64,000 bases of DNA from an uncultured Prevotellaceae bacterium (GCA_946534585.1 CAMNCV010000137.1:26494-90493); one strand, 5' to 3'; positions 38,319 through 48,277 are shown, counted from the stretch's first letter. A program made the numbers and translations. The notes: generated by a model not told the origin, from the letters alone.

Positions 38319-40289
38319 ATGATAAATATGAAAAAGATAATATATAGTATTATTGTTGCGGTAGGAATACTCTCAGTAATGTCGTGTGAAGACATGCTTG
38401 AGGTAGAAAATACTTCTATGGCACAGAATCCTGCACTAAATGAGAAGACAGACTCTGTATTCTTCGCTTTAGGCATAGCAGAGGCCATACAGGAGTTAGC
38501 AGACCAGTATTATTTCATTGGAGAAATGCGTGGCGATCTCGTTGCTACGAATAGTAACACTGATGCAAATCTGCGTGAGTTATACAACTATTCGTTGTCA
38601 GAGACTAATAAATATGTTCGTGCAAATTCATACTATAAGGTAATTAATAATTGTAATTATTATCTTGCGAATCGTGATACCACTCTTTATACCGGAGCGG
38701 AAAATGTAACGATAAATGAATATGCAGCAGTTGCAGCTTGGCGAGCTTGGGCATATCTTACGTTGGTTCGTACTTATGGCAAGGTGCCTTTCGTAACATC
38801 TCCATTAACAGCTATCTCAGACATTTCAGATGAGAAATTTGAAAAATGTGGTATAGAGGAAATCGTAGAAAAACTTGCCCCGGAACTTGAGAAGTATTCA
38901 GCAAGATCTGTGAATGTTCCAACATTTTCTACTGCAAGTTACCCAATTGGTACAACTAACTGGGGTGCAGCAAAGACAATGAACCCGTCAAAGATATTTG
39001 TGCCAGTAGATGTAATCTTAGGTGAGTTGTATTTGGAAAATGGTGAATACCAAAAAGCTGCTCAGAAATATTGTAAATATCTTGGTGAAAATAAAATTTT
39101 GCCGATACCTTATACATCTTCTGAACGTATTGAAGAGTATCTACAACAAGGTTCAATGAAAGAAGATCGTGCTAATGGAGGAGTCTTCTATTTGGGACAA
39201 AAATGGAATGAAGTATTTGCATCAACTACAAATGATGAAATTATAAGTTATGTGCCAATGGCTGTTAGTTCACAGATGGGAACAACAACAAACATTCCTT
39301 TGGCATATGGATATGACTATTATCAGTTGAGTAAGTCTTCGTTCTGCCCTCGCATTGATGATATTCAGATTGATGTTTCAGCAAACTATAAGGCAATAGC
39401 AGATACAATGCCTGTTTATTACTATTCTGAAACAGCGGCATTGATAGCAGCAAGTAATGGAGAAAAGACCTATCCAGACTCAATAGGTATTGTACGTGGA
39501 GATGGTCGTGCAAATTATGGTACGAGTACTCATGATGATTATATGTTTAACCGTTTGGCTAACGATACAACGAAACAGTACATACGTAAAAATTCATTTG
39601 CAAATATCTATCTTTATCGTGTCGCAACTATTTATTTGCATTTAGCAGAAGCATTTAATGGTATGGGATATCCTGAATTGGCGTTTGCTGTGTTAAAGAA
39701 TGGAATTTCTGCCGATTTGGAATCCCTTATTGATGATGGTGAACATGATTATTGTTATCTTCCACAGGAAGCCTATGATGTTTTGAAAAGCTCTGTGCCA
39801 TTCCTGACTACTTACCAACCAGTCTTTGGTGAAGTTGATGGTACCAATAATTATGATAAGATTGCAGGTATGCATATTAGAGGTGCAGGATTCCTTACAA
39901 GTGGTGGTGAATATGATGATAGAGGATCTGTACAGATAAATTTGAGGTCAACCACAAATAATACTTCGCTTAGTTCCAAACTGAATTTGCATTATCTTCC
40001 TAAGCCTCGTATTGAAGAGCGTCTTCTTGCTATAGAGAAAATCTATGGTGTATCAACTGGTAAAGAGAAAGAAGATTATATGGCTGCAATGTTAGATATG
40101 TTGTGTGACGAATATGCAATGGAGTTTGCCTTTGAAGGTACACGCTTCTATGATCTACAGCGAATAGCGCGTCATTTCAATCAGATGGGAGTGTTTGGCG
40201 GTAATTTTGGTGATATTTGGCTTGAAAAGAAATTGAGTAATAGGGGAAAATTGATAAATACCTCCAATTGCTATATGCCATTTAAATAA
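38319..40289 (+). CDS. SusD/RagB-family lipoprotein (pair 2)
   Basis: The 656-residue protein may start at 38319 or, as MKKIIYSIIVAVGILSVMSC, at the second ATG (38328). The lipobox ends VMSC either way. SusD-like parts are AAVAAWRAWAYLTLVRTYGK near residue 145, NIYLYRVATIYLHLAEAFNG near 430, and the late CDEYAMEFAFEGTRFYDLQR. The tail ends LINTSNCYMPFK rather than the usual NPxY. It is the last gene of the operon and is followed by a strong hairpin terminator at 40338. Confidence 0.9.
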   Translation: MINMKKIIYSIIVAVGILSVMSCEDMLEVENTSMAQNPALNEKTDSVFFALGIAEAIQELADQYYFIGEMRGDLVATNSNTDANLRELYNYSLSETNKYVRANSYYKVINNCNYYLANRDTTLYTGAENVTINEYAAVAAWRAWAYLTLVRTYGKVPFVTSPLTAISDISDEKFEKCGIEEIVEKLAPELEKYSARSVNVPTFSTASYPIGTTNWGAAKTMNPSKIFVPVDVILGELYLENGEYQKAAQKYCKYLGENKILPIPYTSSERIEEYLQQGSMKEDRANGGVFYLGQKWNEVFASTTNDEIISYVPMAVSSQMGTTTNIPLAYGYDYYQLSKSSFCPRIDDIQIDVSANYKAIADTMPVYYYSETAALIAASNGEKTYPDSIGIVRGDGRANYGTSTHDDYMFNRLANDTTKQYIRKNSFANIYLYRVATIYLHLAEAFNGMGYPELAFAVLKNGISADLESLIDDGEHDYCYLPQEAYDVLKSSVPFLTTYQPVFGEVDGTNNYDKIAGMHIRGAGFLTSGGEYDDRGSVQINLRSTTNNTSLSSKLNLHYLPKPRIEERLLAIEKIYGVSTGKEKEDYMAAMLDMLCDEYAMEFAFEGTRFYDLQRIARHFNQMGVFGGNFGDIWLEKKLSNRGKLINTSNCYMPFK

Positions 40290-40337
40290 AATTACTGTGT
40301 AAAGTTCGGCTCAGCGAAATGCATGAGATAATGCTAC

Positions 40338-40405
40338 AATATGGTCTTTAATTGTTATGAATAACACATAGTATGTATTTGTAACAATAAAAGACCATAT
40401 TTGTT
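40338..40405 (+). terminator. long-stem terminator of the FAS1/SusCD operon
   Basis: Twenty-base arms (40338-40357 and 40382-40401) pair with one mismatch around a 24-nt loop, followed by TTGTTCTATAATTT. The arm contains ATATGGTCTTT / AAAGACCATAT. It closes the operon 48 bp after the last stop codon. Confidence 0.8.
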
Positions 40406-40471
40406 CTATAATTTAGCTTATATGTATTACAAATCAGAGTTAACGCTAGTGAATTTTAGTTCTTTTTTATC

Positions 40472-43210
40472 ATGGTGAGAGTGGTATTGTTTTTTTTATC
40501 CCTAATGACTTTGCGGATAGTCGCAGCGCCACTTGACGAACTTGAAACCATCATGAGGGATAAACCGCAAGTGCAGGAGAAAGTGTATGTGCATACCGAC
40601 AATAGTATTTACTTCGTCGGCGATACGTTGTGGTATAAGGCTTATGTGTCAAGGGCTGACAACTTGAAGCCCACTAACTACAGTAAACTGTTGTATGTGG
40701 AATTGCTTACACCTGATGGCTATCTTGTTGAACGACAGCGTGTCGTAGTAAACCAGACGGGACAGGCCACAGGACAGTTTGTGTTGGTTGATTCTCTGTA
40801 TTCAGGCTTCTATGAGGTACGTGCCTATACGCGTTGGCAGTTGAATTTCAATGTTACCGAAAAAGATTATACGCGCGATGATGCCCTGAAATTCTACGGA
40901 AAAGATAATGCACGCGATTTCTTCCGCAACTGGGAGGGATTGTATTCGCGCGTCATTCCTGTGTATCAGAAGCCGCGTGAGACTGGGGATTACGTAGAGC
41001 GATATATGGCTCATCGTCCGAAAACGCGCGTGCTGAAGGATAAGGAATTCCTCACGATGTCGTTTTATCCCGAGGGCGGACAGCTCATTGAGGGCGTGTC
41101 ATGTAATCTCGCATTTGAACTTATGGATAATCACGGCGAGCGCTTTGACCTTGAGGGAACACTTAGCGATGGGTCGAAGATAAAGACGCAGCGTCTCGGA
41201 ATGGGACAAGTTATGATAACGCCAACGGCTGCTCCGTTGAAGGCTACGTTTGCGTGGAAAGGAAAAGACTATACCTTTACCCTGCCAAAGGCACAGCAAC
41301 AGGGAGTGGCACTGAAGTATGATGCAGAGAAGAAAACGGTGTCGTTGTCTGCCAAAGGCGTGACACCAGCCGCATACGCCGTGTTGTGCAGAGGCAGACT
41401 GATGACTTTCCAACGCTTGTCATCAAACAAGATACAGTTGCAGCAGGCAGATTTGCAGACTGGCGTAAACGAACTGATAATATATGATGACAACGCACAG
41501 CCGCTCGCCTCACGCCTTTTCTTTGTTAATAATGGCGACTACGGCAAACCTTTGAATGTCACCCTTAGTGCTGCAGGTGCAGAGATAGGGGCAAAGACAA
41601 CCGTTGATGCCTATGCACCTATAGATGTGAAGGTAGAGGCTGGTGAACAGCATCCTGCCACCATATCCTTGGCAATACGTGACGCACAGACTGACGAGCG
41701 TGGATATGACAACGGCAATATCATGACTGATATGCTCCTGAGCTCAGAACTCAAGGGGTTCATTGCCTATCCCGCATATTACTTTGAGAGCAATGACGCG
41801 CAACACCTGTCAGACCTCGACCTGCTGATGAAGGTACAGGGATGGCGCAGGTATAAGCGCGTGGAAAAGCTGCGCTACTTGCCCGAGCGCATGCTTACCT
41901 TTGAGGGCTGCGTATATACAGTGCCAGAAGAGGCAGGAATAATGGAGTATGATGACCTGGACGGCGTAGGCAAACCTGTCATGAATATGGCTGATGTTAT
42001 GCGTCGCGACCTGGGTATTGACGACTTTGATACTGATATTTCAACCTCTACAACCACTCTTGAAGACTCAGAGTCGGAGGATGCGAGCAAGAATACATCG
42101 GCGGAAGAAGTGATAGAATGGGCAGACAATGATGATACACGCCTTGGCAGCGGTCGCCTGCGCAAGTCAGTACTTGTAGAGGCCGAGATAAATAAAAATG
42201 GCGAGATGGCAGGAGCTATTACTCGCACCGATCGCAACGGACATTTCCGTATCAACCTTCCGCCCTTTGCTGGATGGGCGTATATGTTCGTGAAAGCATA
42301 TACGCGAGGGGATTCCATAAAGAAAAATATGCAGTCGGGCGAGGTCGACTCCCACTTCATGGACGAACGCGCATTCCCCGATTTCTTCGTAAAGCAAGAT
42401 CGTTTCTTTCCTATCTACTCACAACCTTATTCTTGGTATCAGACCAACTCGCCGCAGTTGACGTTTGTTGACGAGGAAGATGAGAATATCCCTGAAACTA
42501 GTCGTCTCGCAGGCGACCATCAGTTGCAGACGGTCATAGTAAAGGCTCGTCGTCGCGGGCGTAGGGCTATAGATATGTCAAAGCCGGCGATAGTGATGGA
42601 TGCCTATGATTTGTATAATGAACTGTCAGACCGTGGATTGATGTATGGTGTTTGCGACTTCCGCGCCTTTCCATTGAAGGCTGCCACATACTTGTTTGGC
42701 AACATGGGGCGCAGAAATCAGTTTAAGATACGCGCTTTACTTAATGGAACTTCATTCTATCGCAATTATGTACCTTCAGCTTCAGAATATGACAAACCAC
42801 GCTCGCAGGCTGACGTGTTTAAGAACCTGCGACTTGAGCGTATGATGTATGTAAAGGCTTATACGGACTATGAACTGCGCACAGATTCGGGAGATGTCGT
42901 AAACTCAAACGTGGCCGATGTCACGCTCGACTTCGTCACGATTGACAACGATGGACGTCGTCCGACCTATCGCGACCGACGTTACGTGATTGACGGCATT
43001 GCCCAGCCTGAGGAATTCTATTCTCCAAATTATGCAGAAGCCGTACCTGAGAAGCCGACTGACTACCGACGCACGCTTTATTGGAATCCAAACGTGAAAC
43101 TTGATGCAGAAGGTCGTTTCACGACTACAATCTACAACAACTGCCGTGAAACCCGCGTAACAGTCAGTGCCGCAGGCTTGGATGACAAAGGACAGATGTA
43201 TTATAAGTGA
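40472..43210 (+). CDS. exported macroglobulin-like (MG2-type) protein
   Basis: The 912-residue protein has a signal peptide (hydrophobic to about residue 18). Residues about 30-125 carry the MG2-like signature KVYVHTDNSIYFVGDTLWYK and LLYVELLTPDGYLVERQRVV ... FVLVDSLYSGFYEVRAYTRW. A second beta domain has FYPEGGQLIEGVSCNLAFEL. Near residue 685 is QLQTVIVKARRR, similar to the linker before TonB-plug domains. The C-terminus has YRRTLYWNPNVKLDAEGRFT and TTIYNNCRETRVTVSAAG, as in other Bacteroidetes members of this group. There is no thioester motif, so it is not a classical alpha-2-macroglobulin. It may help glycan or protein transport in the envelope, but the function is unknown. No obvious promoter lies in the short gap upstream. 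Confidence 0.7.
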   Translation: MVRVVLFFLSLMTLRIVAAPLDELETIMRDKPQVQEKVYVHTDNSIYFVGDTLWYKAYVSRADNLKPTNYSKLLYVELLTPDGYLVERQRVVVNQTGQATGQFVLVDSLYSGFYEVRAYTRWQLNFNVTEKDYTRDDALKFYGKDNARDFFRNWEGLYSRVIPVYQKPRETGDYVERYMAHRPKTRVLKDKEFLTMSFYPEGGQLIEGVSCNLAFELMDNHGERFDLEGTLSDGSKIKTQRLGMGQVMITPTAAPLKATFAWKGKDYTFTLPKAQQQGVALKYDAEKKTVSLSAKGVTPAAYAVLCRGRLMTFQRLSSNKIQLQQADLQTGVNELIIYDDNAQPLASRLFFVNNGDYGKPLNVTLSAAGAEIGAKTTVDAYAPIDVKVEAGEQHPATISLAIRDAQTDERGYDNGNIMTDMLLSSELKGFIAYPAYYFESNDAQHLSDLDLLMKVQGWRRYKRVEKLRYLPERMLTFEGCVYTVPEEAGIMEYDDLDGVGKPVMNMADVMRRDLGIDDFDTDISTSTTTLEDSESEDASKNTSAEEVIEWADNDDTRLGSGRLRKSVLVEAEINKNGEMAGAITRTDRNGHFRINLPPFAGWAYMFVKAYTRGDSIKKNMQSGEVDSHFMDERAFPDFFVKQDRFFPIYSQPYSWYQTNSPQLTFVDEEDENIPETSRLAGDHQLQTVIVKARRRGRRAIDMSKPAIVMDAYDLYNELSDRGLMYGVCDFRAFPLKAATYLFGNMGRRNQFKIRALLNGTSFYRNYVPSASEYDKPRSQADVFKNLRLERMMYVKAYTDYELRTDSGDVVNSNVADVTLDFVTIDNDGRRPTYRDRRYVIDGIAQPEEFYSPNYAEAVPEKPTDYRRTLYWNPNVKLDAEGRFTTTIYNNCRETRVTVSAAGLDDKGQMYYK

Positions 43211-43419
43211 TACCCTTACTAATCATTATTCCTCATGTCAGCAGAGTAAAAGGAAGATAAATATACAATGTGTTAATTAGCGGAAAAGTCATGAAAAGAC
43301 TGCAAACACAAATTTCAGAAAGATAGGTAAATTATTCTGTTTGTGATACTGTGTACGTAAACAATCGTTGATATTTGTCAATTATAGAATAAATTGAAGA
43401 CAAAAAAAAAGTTAAACAC

Positions 43420-43450
43420 TTGCAGTTGCCTCAGAAAGGTAGTAACTTTG
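43420..43450 (+). promoter_or_regulatory. promoter of candidate small RNA
   Basis: TTGC (43420-43423) and TAACTTTG (43443-43450, exact) lie 19-20 bp apart. No ORF of useful length follows before the terminator at 43722. Confidence 0.75.
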
Positions 43451-43455
43451 CATTA

Positions 43456-43762
43456 GCATAGACAAAAAAACAATCTCAATAGATATAGTGTATTTTGTTA
43501 AGGCTAAAAAAGATTGCATGAAGGATTGACACATGAAGGTTTGAAACTTTGTAGCAATTTTGCATAATAGAGCAAGGAAGATATTGTTTAGGTTAGTAGA
43601 TATATAATAGATTTAGGTTTTAGTTATTAGGTTAGAAAAAGATTGTTTAACTCTTGGATGATGAAAGAAGACCGTGAGGTCACAATTTCAGTTTGAAAAG
43701 GCTTTAAGTTAAACATACTTTAAAACGCACTACCGCTCGTGAAGAGTAGTAGTGCGTTTTTT
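43456..43762 (+). ncRNA. candidate non-coding RNA of about 305 nt
   Basis: This stretch lies between a clear promoter and a clear intrinsic terminator in a 704-bp gap (43211-43914) that has no convincing ORF. The middle has three TTAGGTT motifs near 43589-43633, and a small hairpin GACCGTGAGGTC at 43670-43681 lies close to the terminator. I could not match it to a named RNA class by eye (not tmRNA, RNase P or SRP RNA). A second weak -7-like site (AATTTTGC) near 43556-43563 could give a shorter form. The part of the gap before 43420 shows nothing recognisable. Confidence 0.55.
43722..43762 (+). terminator. intrinsic terminator of candidate small RNA
   Basis: AAAACGCACTAC (43722-43733) pairs perfectly with GTAGTGCGTTTT (43749-43760) around a 15-nt loop and ends in six T. 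Confidence 0.92.
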
Positions 43763-43831
43763 CAAATAAAGCTCTGCTGTACGGGTGCGAGAAAGTTTTT
43801 TTATTGTAGAGAAAAAAACAGAGTGACATAC

Positions 43832-43890
43832 TTGTGTGTTTCAAAAGAAAATATTAACTTTGCAAGGAAAAATGCAGACTAAGTCTGCAT
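43832..43890 (+). promoter_or_regulatory. sulfatase promoter and 5'-end hairpin
   Basis: TTG (43832-43834) and TAACTTTG (43855-43862) are spaced 20 bp. Just downstream of the expected start (about 43868), ATGCAGAC-TAA-GTCTGCAT (43872-43890) forms an 8-bp hairpin at the very 5' end of the mRNA, 24 nt before the ATG. Confidence 0.7.
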
Positions 43891-43914
43891 GTACCCCATA
43901 CATTCTGACTACCC

Positions 43915-45927
43915 ATGAACAAAAATAAATACAATCACCCTGTACTCAAGGCTGGTTATTTGTCTTGTGTAACAGCATTCTTGCTGAATATGATGCTGGC
44001 ATATATCGTCTATTTCTTGTGTCGCATCGTTTTTATACTTGCAAACTACCATATCTATAAAGAAGGATGGAGCGAACTCTCTATTGCTGAGTTGTTGCGA
44101 GGAGGGGCTCTCTTTGATACTTCTGCCATACTTTATACGAATGCACCGTATGCATTGATGATGCTTGTGCCACTGTTGATAAAAGAGCGTAGGCTATGGC
44201 AATCAATAGCGCGTAATCTGTATATTACTGTGAATAGTATAGCAGTTGTGATGAATCTGGCAGATGCCGTTTATTTTACCTATACAGGGAAGAGAACGAC
44301 GGCAAGCGTGTTCAGTGAATTTTCAAATGAAGGAAATCTGTTGCAGATAATAGGGACAGAATTATTGCATCATTGGTACCTTGTTATCATAGGAGTGCTG
44401 TTTATTGTAGCACTTGTTCGGTTTTCCGTGAGTGTGGAAGAGATGCGTTTCTATAGCCATGGTAAGACAAGTAAAAAGACTTATTACCTAATGCAGGCGG
44501 TATTGCTGCTGATATATGTGCCACTTTGCGTGGCAGGTATGCGCGGAGGCTTTACAACTGCTGTGAGGCCGATTACCATAAGTAATGCCAATCAATATGT
44601 AAACCATCCTAATGAAGCTGCAATAGTATTGAACACTCCCTTCTCCATCATCCGTACATTAGGGAAAAAGACATTTCATGATCCAGGATATTACCCACAG
44701 AGTGTGCTTGACAAAATGTATTCGCCAGTACATAATGCCGCAGCCGATACAACAACACAGGCAGAGGTGAGACGGAAGAAAAATGTTGTGGTGTTGATAG
44801 TGGAGAGCTTCGGCAGGGAATATATCGGCGGTTACAATCGTGACCTTGACGGAGGCAAATATAAAGGCTATGCGCCCTTCGTTGATAAACTACTGGAACA
44901 GTCGCTGTCGTTTGAGAATACCTTTGCCAACGGACGTAAGAGTATTGACGGTATGCCGTCAGTATTGTCGAGTATTCCGCATTTTGTAGAACCATTCTTC
45001 CTGACCTCGGCATCACTGAATGATGTCAGCGGATTAGCAGGTGAACTGGCACGCTGTGGTTACGAGACAGCATTCTTCCATGGTGCTCAGAACGGAAGTA
45101 TGGGTTTTGAGGCGTTTTCGCGCACTACGGGATACAAGAAATACTATGGCAGAACGGAATTTTGTGAAGACAAGCGTTTCCGTGGGGATGCTGATTTCGA
45201 CGGCACATGGGCGATATGGGATGAACCCTTCATGCAGTTCTATGCCCTGAAGATGTCAGAGATGAAAGAACCATTCGTCACTTCCATATTCACTGCATCA
45301 AGTCATTCGCCATATCACGTGCCAGAAGACTATGCAGCGAAATTCCCTGAAGAAGGTAACAATCCAATACACAAGTGCATACGTTATACTGACATGGCAA
45401 TACAGCGTTTCTTTGAGACTGCACAGAAGCAACCATGGTACAAGAATACAATCTTTGTAATGACATCGGATCATACCAATATAGCTGACCATAAAGAGTT
45501 TATGACTGACCTCGGCGTGTATTGCTCACCAATTATCTTTTTCGATCCATCAGGTGAAATGCCTCGGGGAATTAAGCAAGGTATTGCGCAGCAGATAGAT
45601 ATCATGCCAACAGTACTTCAGTATCTGGGGTATAACCAGCCCTATGTGGCGTTTGGCATAGATTTACTTAGTACACCAGCAGATAAGACATGGGCAGTGA
45701 ACTACTCTGGTGGCATATATCAGTATGTCAAGGGAAACTATGTGATACAGTTTGATGGCTCTGTCACGAAAGCTGTGTATGACTATAAGAAAGATCGTTT
45801 GATGCAGCATAATCTTATAGGCGATGCTGCGGCGAAGAAAGTGGCTGCAAAGATGGAAGCAGAATTAAAGGCCGTGGTACAGAGCTATATGCAAAGAATG
45901 GAAAATAATAAATTAGTTCGTAAATGA
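43915..45927 (+). CDS. LTA-synthase-like membrane sulfatase / phosphoglycerol transferase
   Basis: The 670-residue protein has about five N-terminal transmembrane segments (first at residues 17-42, next around 70-88 and 100-120, one near 155-170, one near 193-210). An extracytoplasmic sulfatase-fold domain follows from about residue 280: VVVLIVESFGREYIGG (metal site), FANGRKSIDGMPSVLSSIP with the probable Ser/Thr nucleophile region, FTASSHSPYHVP, and MTSDHTNIADHKEF. This is the layout of LtaS/MdoB-type enzymes, which move phosphoglycerol or other phospholipid head groups onto envelope glycans. In Gram-negative Bacteroidetes the substrate is not established. It overlaps priA by 4 nt (ATGA). 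Confidence 0.85.
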   Translation: MNKNKYNHPVLKAGYLSCVTAFLLNMMLAYIVYFLCRIVFILANYHIYKEGWSELSIAELLRGGALFDTSAILYTNAPYALMMLVPLLIKERRLWQSIARNLYITVNSIAVVMNLADAVYFTYTGKRTTASVFSEFSNEGNLLQIIGTELLHHWYLVIIGVLFIVALVRFSVSVEEMRFYSHGKTSKKTYYLMQAVLLLIYVPLCVAGMRGGFTTAVRPITISNANQYVNHPNEAAIVLNTPFSIIRTLGKKTFHDPGYYPQSVLDKMYSPVHNAAADTTTQAEVRRKKNVVVLIVESFGREYIGGYNRDLDGGKYKGYAPFVDKLLEQSLSFENTFANGRKSIDGMPSVLSSIPHFVEPFFLTSASLNDVSGLAGELARCGYETAFFHGAQNGSMGFEAFSRTTGYKKYYGRTEFCEDKRFRGDADFDGTWAIWDEPFMQFYALKMSEMKEPFVTSIFTASSHSPYHVPEDYAAKFPEEGNNPIHKCIRYTDMAIQRFFETAQKQPWYKNTIFVMTSDHTNIADHKEFMTDLGVYCSPIIFFDPSGEMPRGIKQGIAQQIDIMPTVLQYLGYNQPYVAFGIDLLSTPADKTWAVNYSGGIYQYVKGNYVIQFDGSVTKAVYDYKKDRLMQHNLIGDAAAKKVAAKMEAELKAVVQSYMQRMENNKLVRK

Positions 45928-48194
45928 ACTATCTCGATGTCATACTTCCTCTGCCTCTCGAAGGAATGTTTACCTATTCTGTACCAGAAGAAATGGTAGG
46001 TAAACTCAAACCTTACATGAGAGTGAAGGCGCCTTTTGGGATAACGAAGACACATACGGCTCTTGCTGTTAGACTTCATGAAGATAAACCAAACGGTGAC
46101 TATGAGATAAAAAATATAATCTCAGTAATAGACGATGAACCGGTATTGTTACCAGAACAATTCCGCTTATGGCAGTGGATAAGTGATTACTATATGTCAC
46201 CGCTTGGTGATATCATGCAGGCGGCATTGCCTCATGGTATGAAGAAGGAAGGTGTGTTTCGCCCGAAAACAGAGGTCTATATACGTCTTGCAGATGAATG
46301 TCAGAATGAACGCTCCATACGTAATGCCATTGACCTGCTGCATCGTTCGCCAAAGCAGCAAGAGGTACTAAATACTTATCTTGAGTTGAGTGGATGGAGT
46401 GAGATGAAACCAGACAAACTGGTGACGCGTGAGGAACTAATCAACGTGTCGCATTGCAATACCACACACGTAAAGGCGTTGGTGGATAAAGGTATTCTGC
46501 GTCCTTATGATGTAGAAGTCGGACGACTTAATTGCGACATAGTGACGCAACCCGAAAACATCAAACCGCTTAGTGATGCTCAGCAAAAGGCTTTCGATGA
46601 TATAAAAGCTGCAGGAAAGATACCCGTGTTGTTTCATGGCGTGACGTCATCGGGCAAAACGGAGGTGTATATACATCTGATACAAGAAGCTATAGACCGT
46701 GGGGAGCAAGTGCTATATCTATTACCAGAGATAGCACTTACGGTTCAGATAATGTATAGGTTGCAATGCGTGTTTGGCAGTAAGCTCGGGATCTATCATT
46801 CGCGATATTCTGATGCGGAGCGTGTGGAGATATGGCAGAAACAGCTGTCGGATAAACCATACGATGTTATATTAGGAGCACGGTCGGCGGTATTCCTGCC
46901 ATACAAACGCCTGGGGCTTGTGATAATAGATGAGGAACACGAGACTTCCTTCAAACAGCAAGACCCTTCGCCACGCTATCATGCACGTTCCGTAGCAATG
47001 ATGATGGCACACTGGATGAGTGCACGAGTGGTGCTCGGTACAGCTACACCGTCTGTAGAGAGTTACTATAACGCGCAGGGTGGGAAATATAAGTTGGTTG
47101 AATTAAAGACACGTTATCGTGACCTTCAGTTACCTCATATAGAAGTCGTCAATGTGAAGGATCTGCGTCATCGAAAGATAATGCGTGGTATGCTGTCGCC
47201 AATGTTGAAGAAAGCTGTTGCTGGTGCGCTTTCGCGTGGTGAGCAAGCTATTATTTTCCATAATCGCAGAGGATTCTCGCCAGTGATAGAGTGTCGGCAG
47301 TGTGGATGGAGTCCGAAATGCCCCAACTGCGACGTGTCGCTGACGTATCATAAGACCAGTACTGCGCTTACCTGTCATTACTGCGGTCATACGATGACGA
47401 TGCCAGCGGAATGTCCGGATTGTAAAAACAAAGATTTACGTGACCGCGGTGCCGGTACGGAGAAGATAGAAGAGATGCTAATAGACGAGCTACGAGAGGA
47501 AGGAAATGGAGAACTATTGCATATAGCACGCATGGATCTCGATACGACTCGAACTCGAAATGCGTATGAACGTATCATAGCTGAATTCTCATCAAGAAAG
47601 AAAAACCTGCTTATTGGTACTCAAATGGTAACCAAGGGACTGGACTTCGGTGGCGTCAGCGTCGTAGGGATATTGTCTGCAGACACAATGCTTAATCAGC
47701 CAGATTTCAGAGCCTATGAATATGCCTTTTCAATGATGACGCAAGTAGCAGGACGTGCAGGCAGACAAGGACGTAGAGGACAGGTGATATTACAGACTTC
47801 ACGTCCCGAATTGCCAGTGATACAGCAAATAGTGGATAATAACTATGCAAGTTTCTTTCACAGTATCCTTGAGGAAAGACGAGTATTCCACTATCCTCCG
47901 TTCACTCGGTTAGTATATGTGTATTTAAAACATAGGGATGATAATACAGTAAATACAGCCGCCATAGAACTTGGTAGTCGTTTACGCTATGTGTTCCGTG
48001 AGCGTGTACTTGGTCCTGATCGACCTGCCGTAGCAAGAGTGAAGCAACTGCATATTCGGAAGATTGTGTTGAAACTTGAAACAGCATTGCCTGTTATGCA
48101 GACACGTCAGCAGATACGCCAATGTACGATGGCAATGATGCAGGACGAACGTTATAAATCACTTATGGTGTCGTATGATGTTGATCCAATGTAG
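45924..48194 (+). CDS. priA: primosomal protein N' (PriA replication-restart helicase)
   Basis: 3'-to-5' helicase that reloads the replisome at stalled forks. The 756 residues contain the N-terminal DNA-binding domain (YLDVILPLPLEGMFTYSVPE), Walker A in GVTSSGKTEVYIHLI near 238-252, the DEEH box in VIIDEEHETSFKQQDPSPRY near 333-352, a zinc-binding region with four CxxC pairs (CRQCG, CPNCD, CHYCG, CPDCK) near 457-500, and GTQMVTKGLDFGGV and VAGRAGRQGRRGQV of the second helicase domain. The start codon overlaps the sulfatase stop, implying translational coupling of two unrelated functions. Confidence 0.97.
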   Translation: MNYLDVILPLPLEGMFTYSVPEEMVGKLKPYMRVKAPFGITKTHTALAVRLHEDKPNGDYEIKNIISVIDDEPVLLPEQFRLWQWISDYYMSPLGDIMQAALPHGMKKEGVFRPKTEVYIRLADECQNERSIRNAIDLLHRSPKQQEVLNTYLELSGWSEMKPDKLVTREELINVSHCNTTHVKALVDKGILRPYDVEVGRLNCDIVTQPENIKPLSDAQQKAFDDIKAAGKIPVLFHGVTSSGKTEVYIHLIQEAIDRGEQVLYLLPEIALTVQIMYRLQCVFGSKLGIYHSRYSDAERVEIWQKQLSDKPYDVILGARSAVFLPYKRLGLVIIDEEHETSFKQQDPSPRYHARSVAMMMAHWMSARVVLGTATPSVESYYNAQGGKYKLVELKTRYRDLQLPHIEVVNVKDLRHRKIMRGMLSPMLKKAVAGALSRGEQAIIFHNRRGFSPVIECRQCGWSPKCPNCDVSLTYHKTSTALTCHYCGHTMTMPAECPDCKNKDLRDRGAGTEKIEEMLIDELREEGNGELLHIARMDLDTTRTRNAYERIIAEFSSRKKNLLIGTQMVTKGLDFGGVSVVGILSADTMLNQPDFRAYEYAFSMMTQVAGRAGRQGRRGQVILQTSRPELPVIQQIVDNNYASFFHSILEERRVFHYPPFTRLVYVYLKHRDDNTVNTAAIELGSRLRYVFRERVLGPDRPAVARVKQLHIRKIVLKLETALPVMQTRQQIRQCTMAMMQDERYKSLMVSYDVDPM

Positions 48195-48277
48195 TCTTTT
48201 ATGTGATTATACAGATAAAAAATAGTATGAAATCGATTATTTTACGATTAAAAGATATGTAATTCAAAATAAAATAT

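Noticed and set aside
43211..43420. Additional small gene in the first part of the 704-bp gap
   Set aside because: Frames are short and interrupted and no start with a promoter was found.
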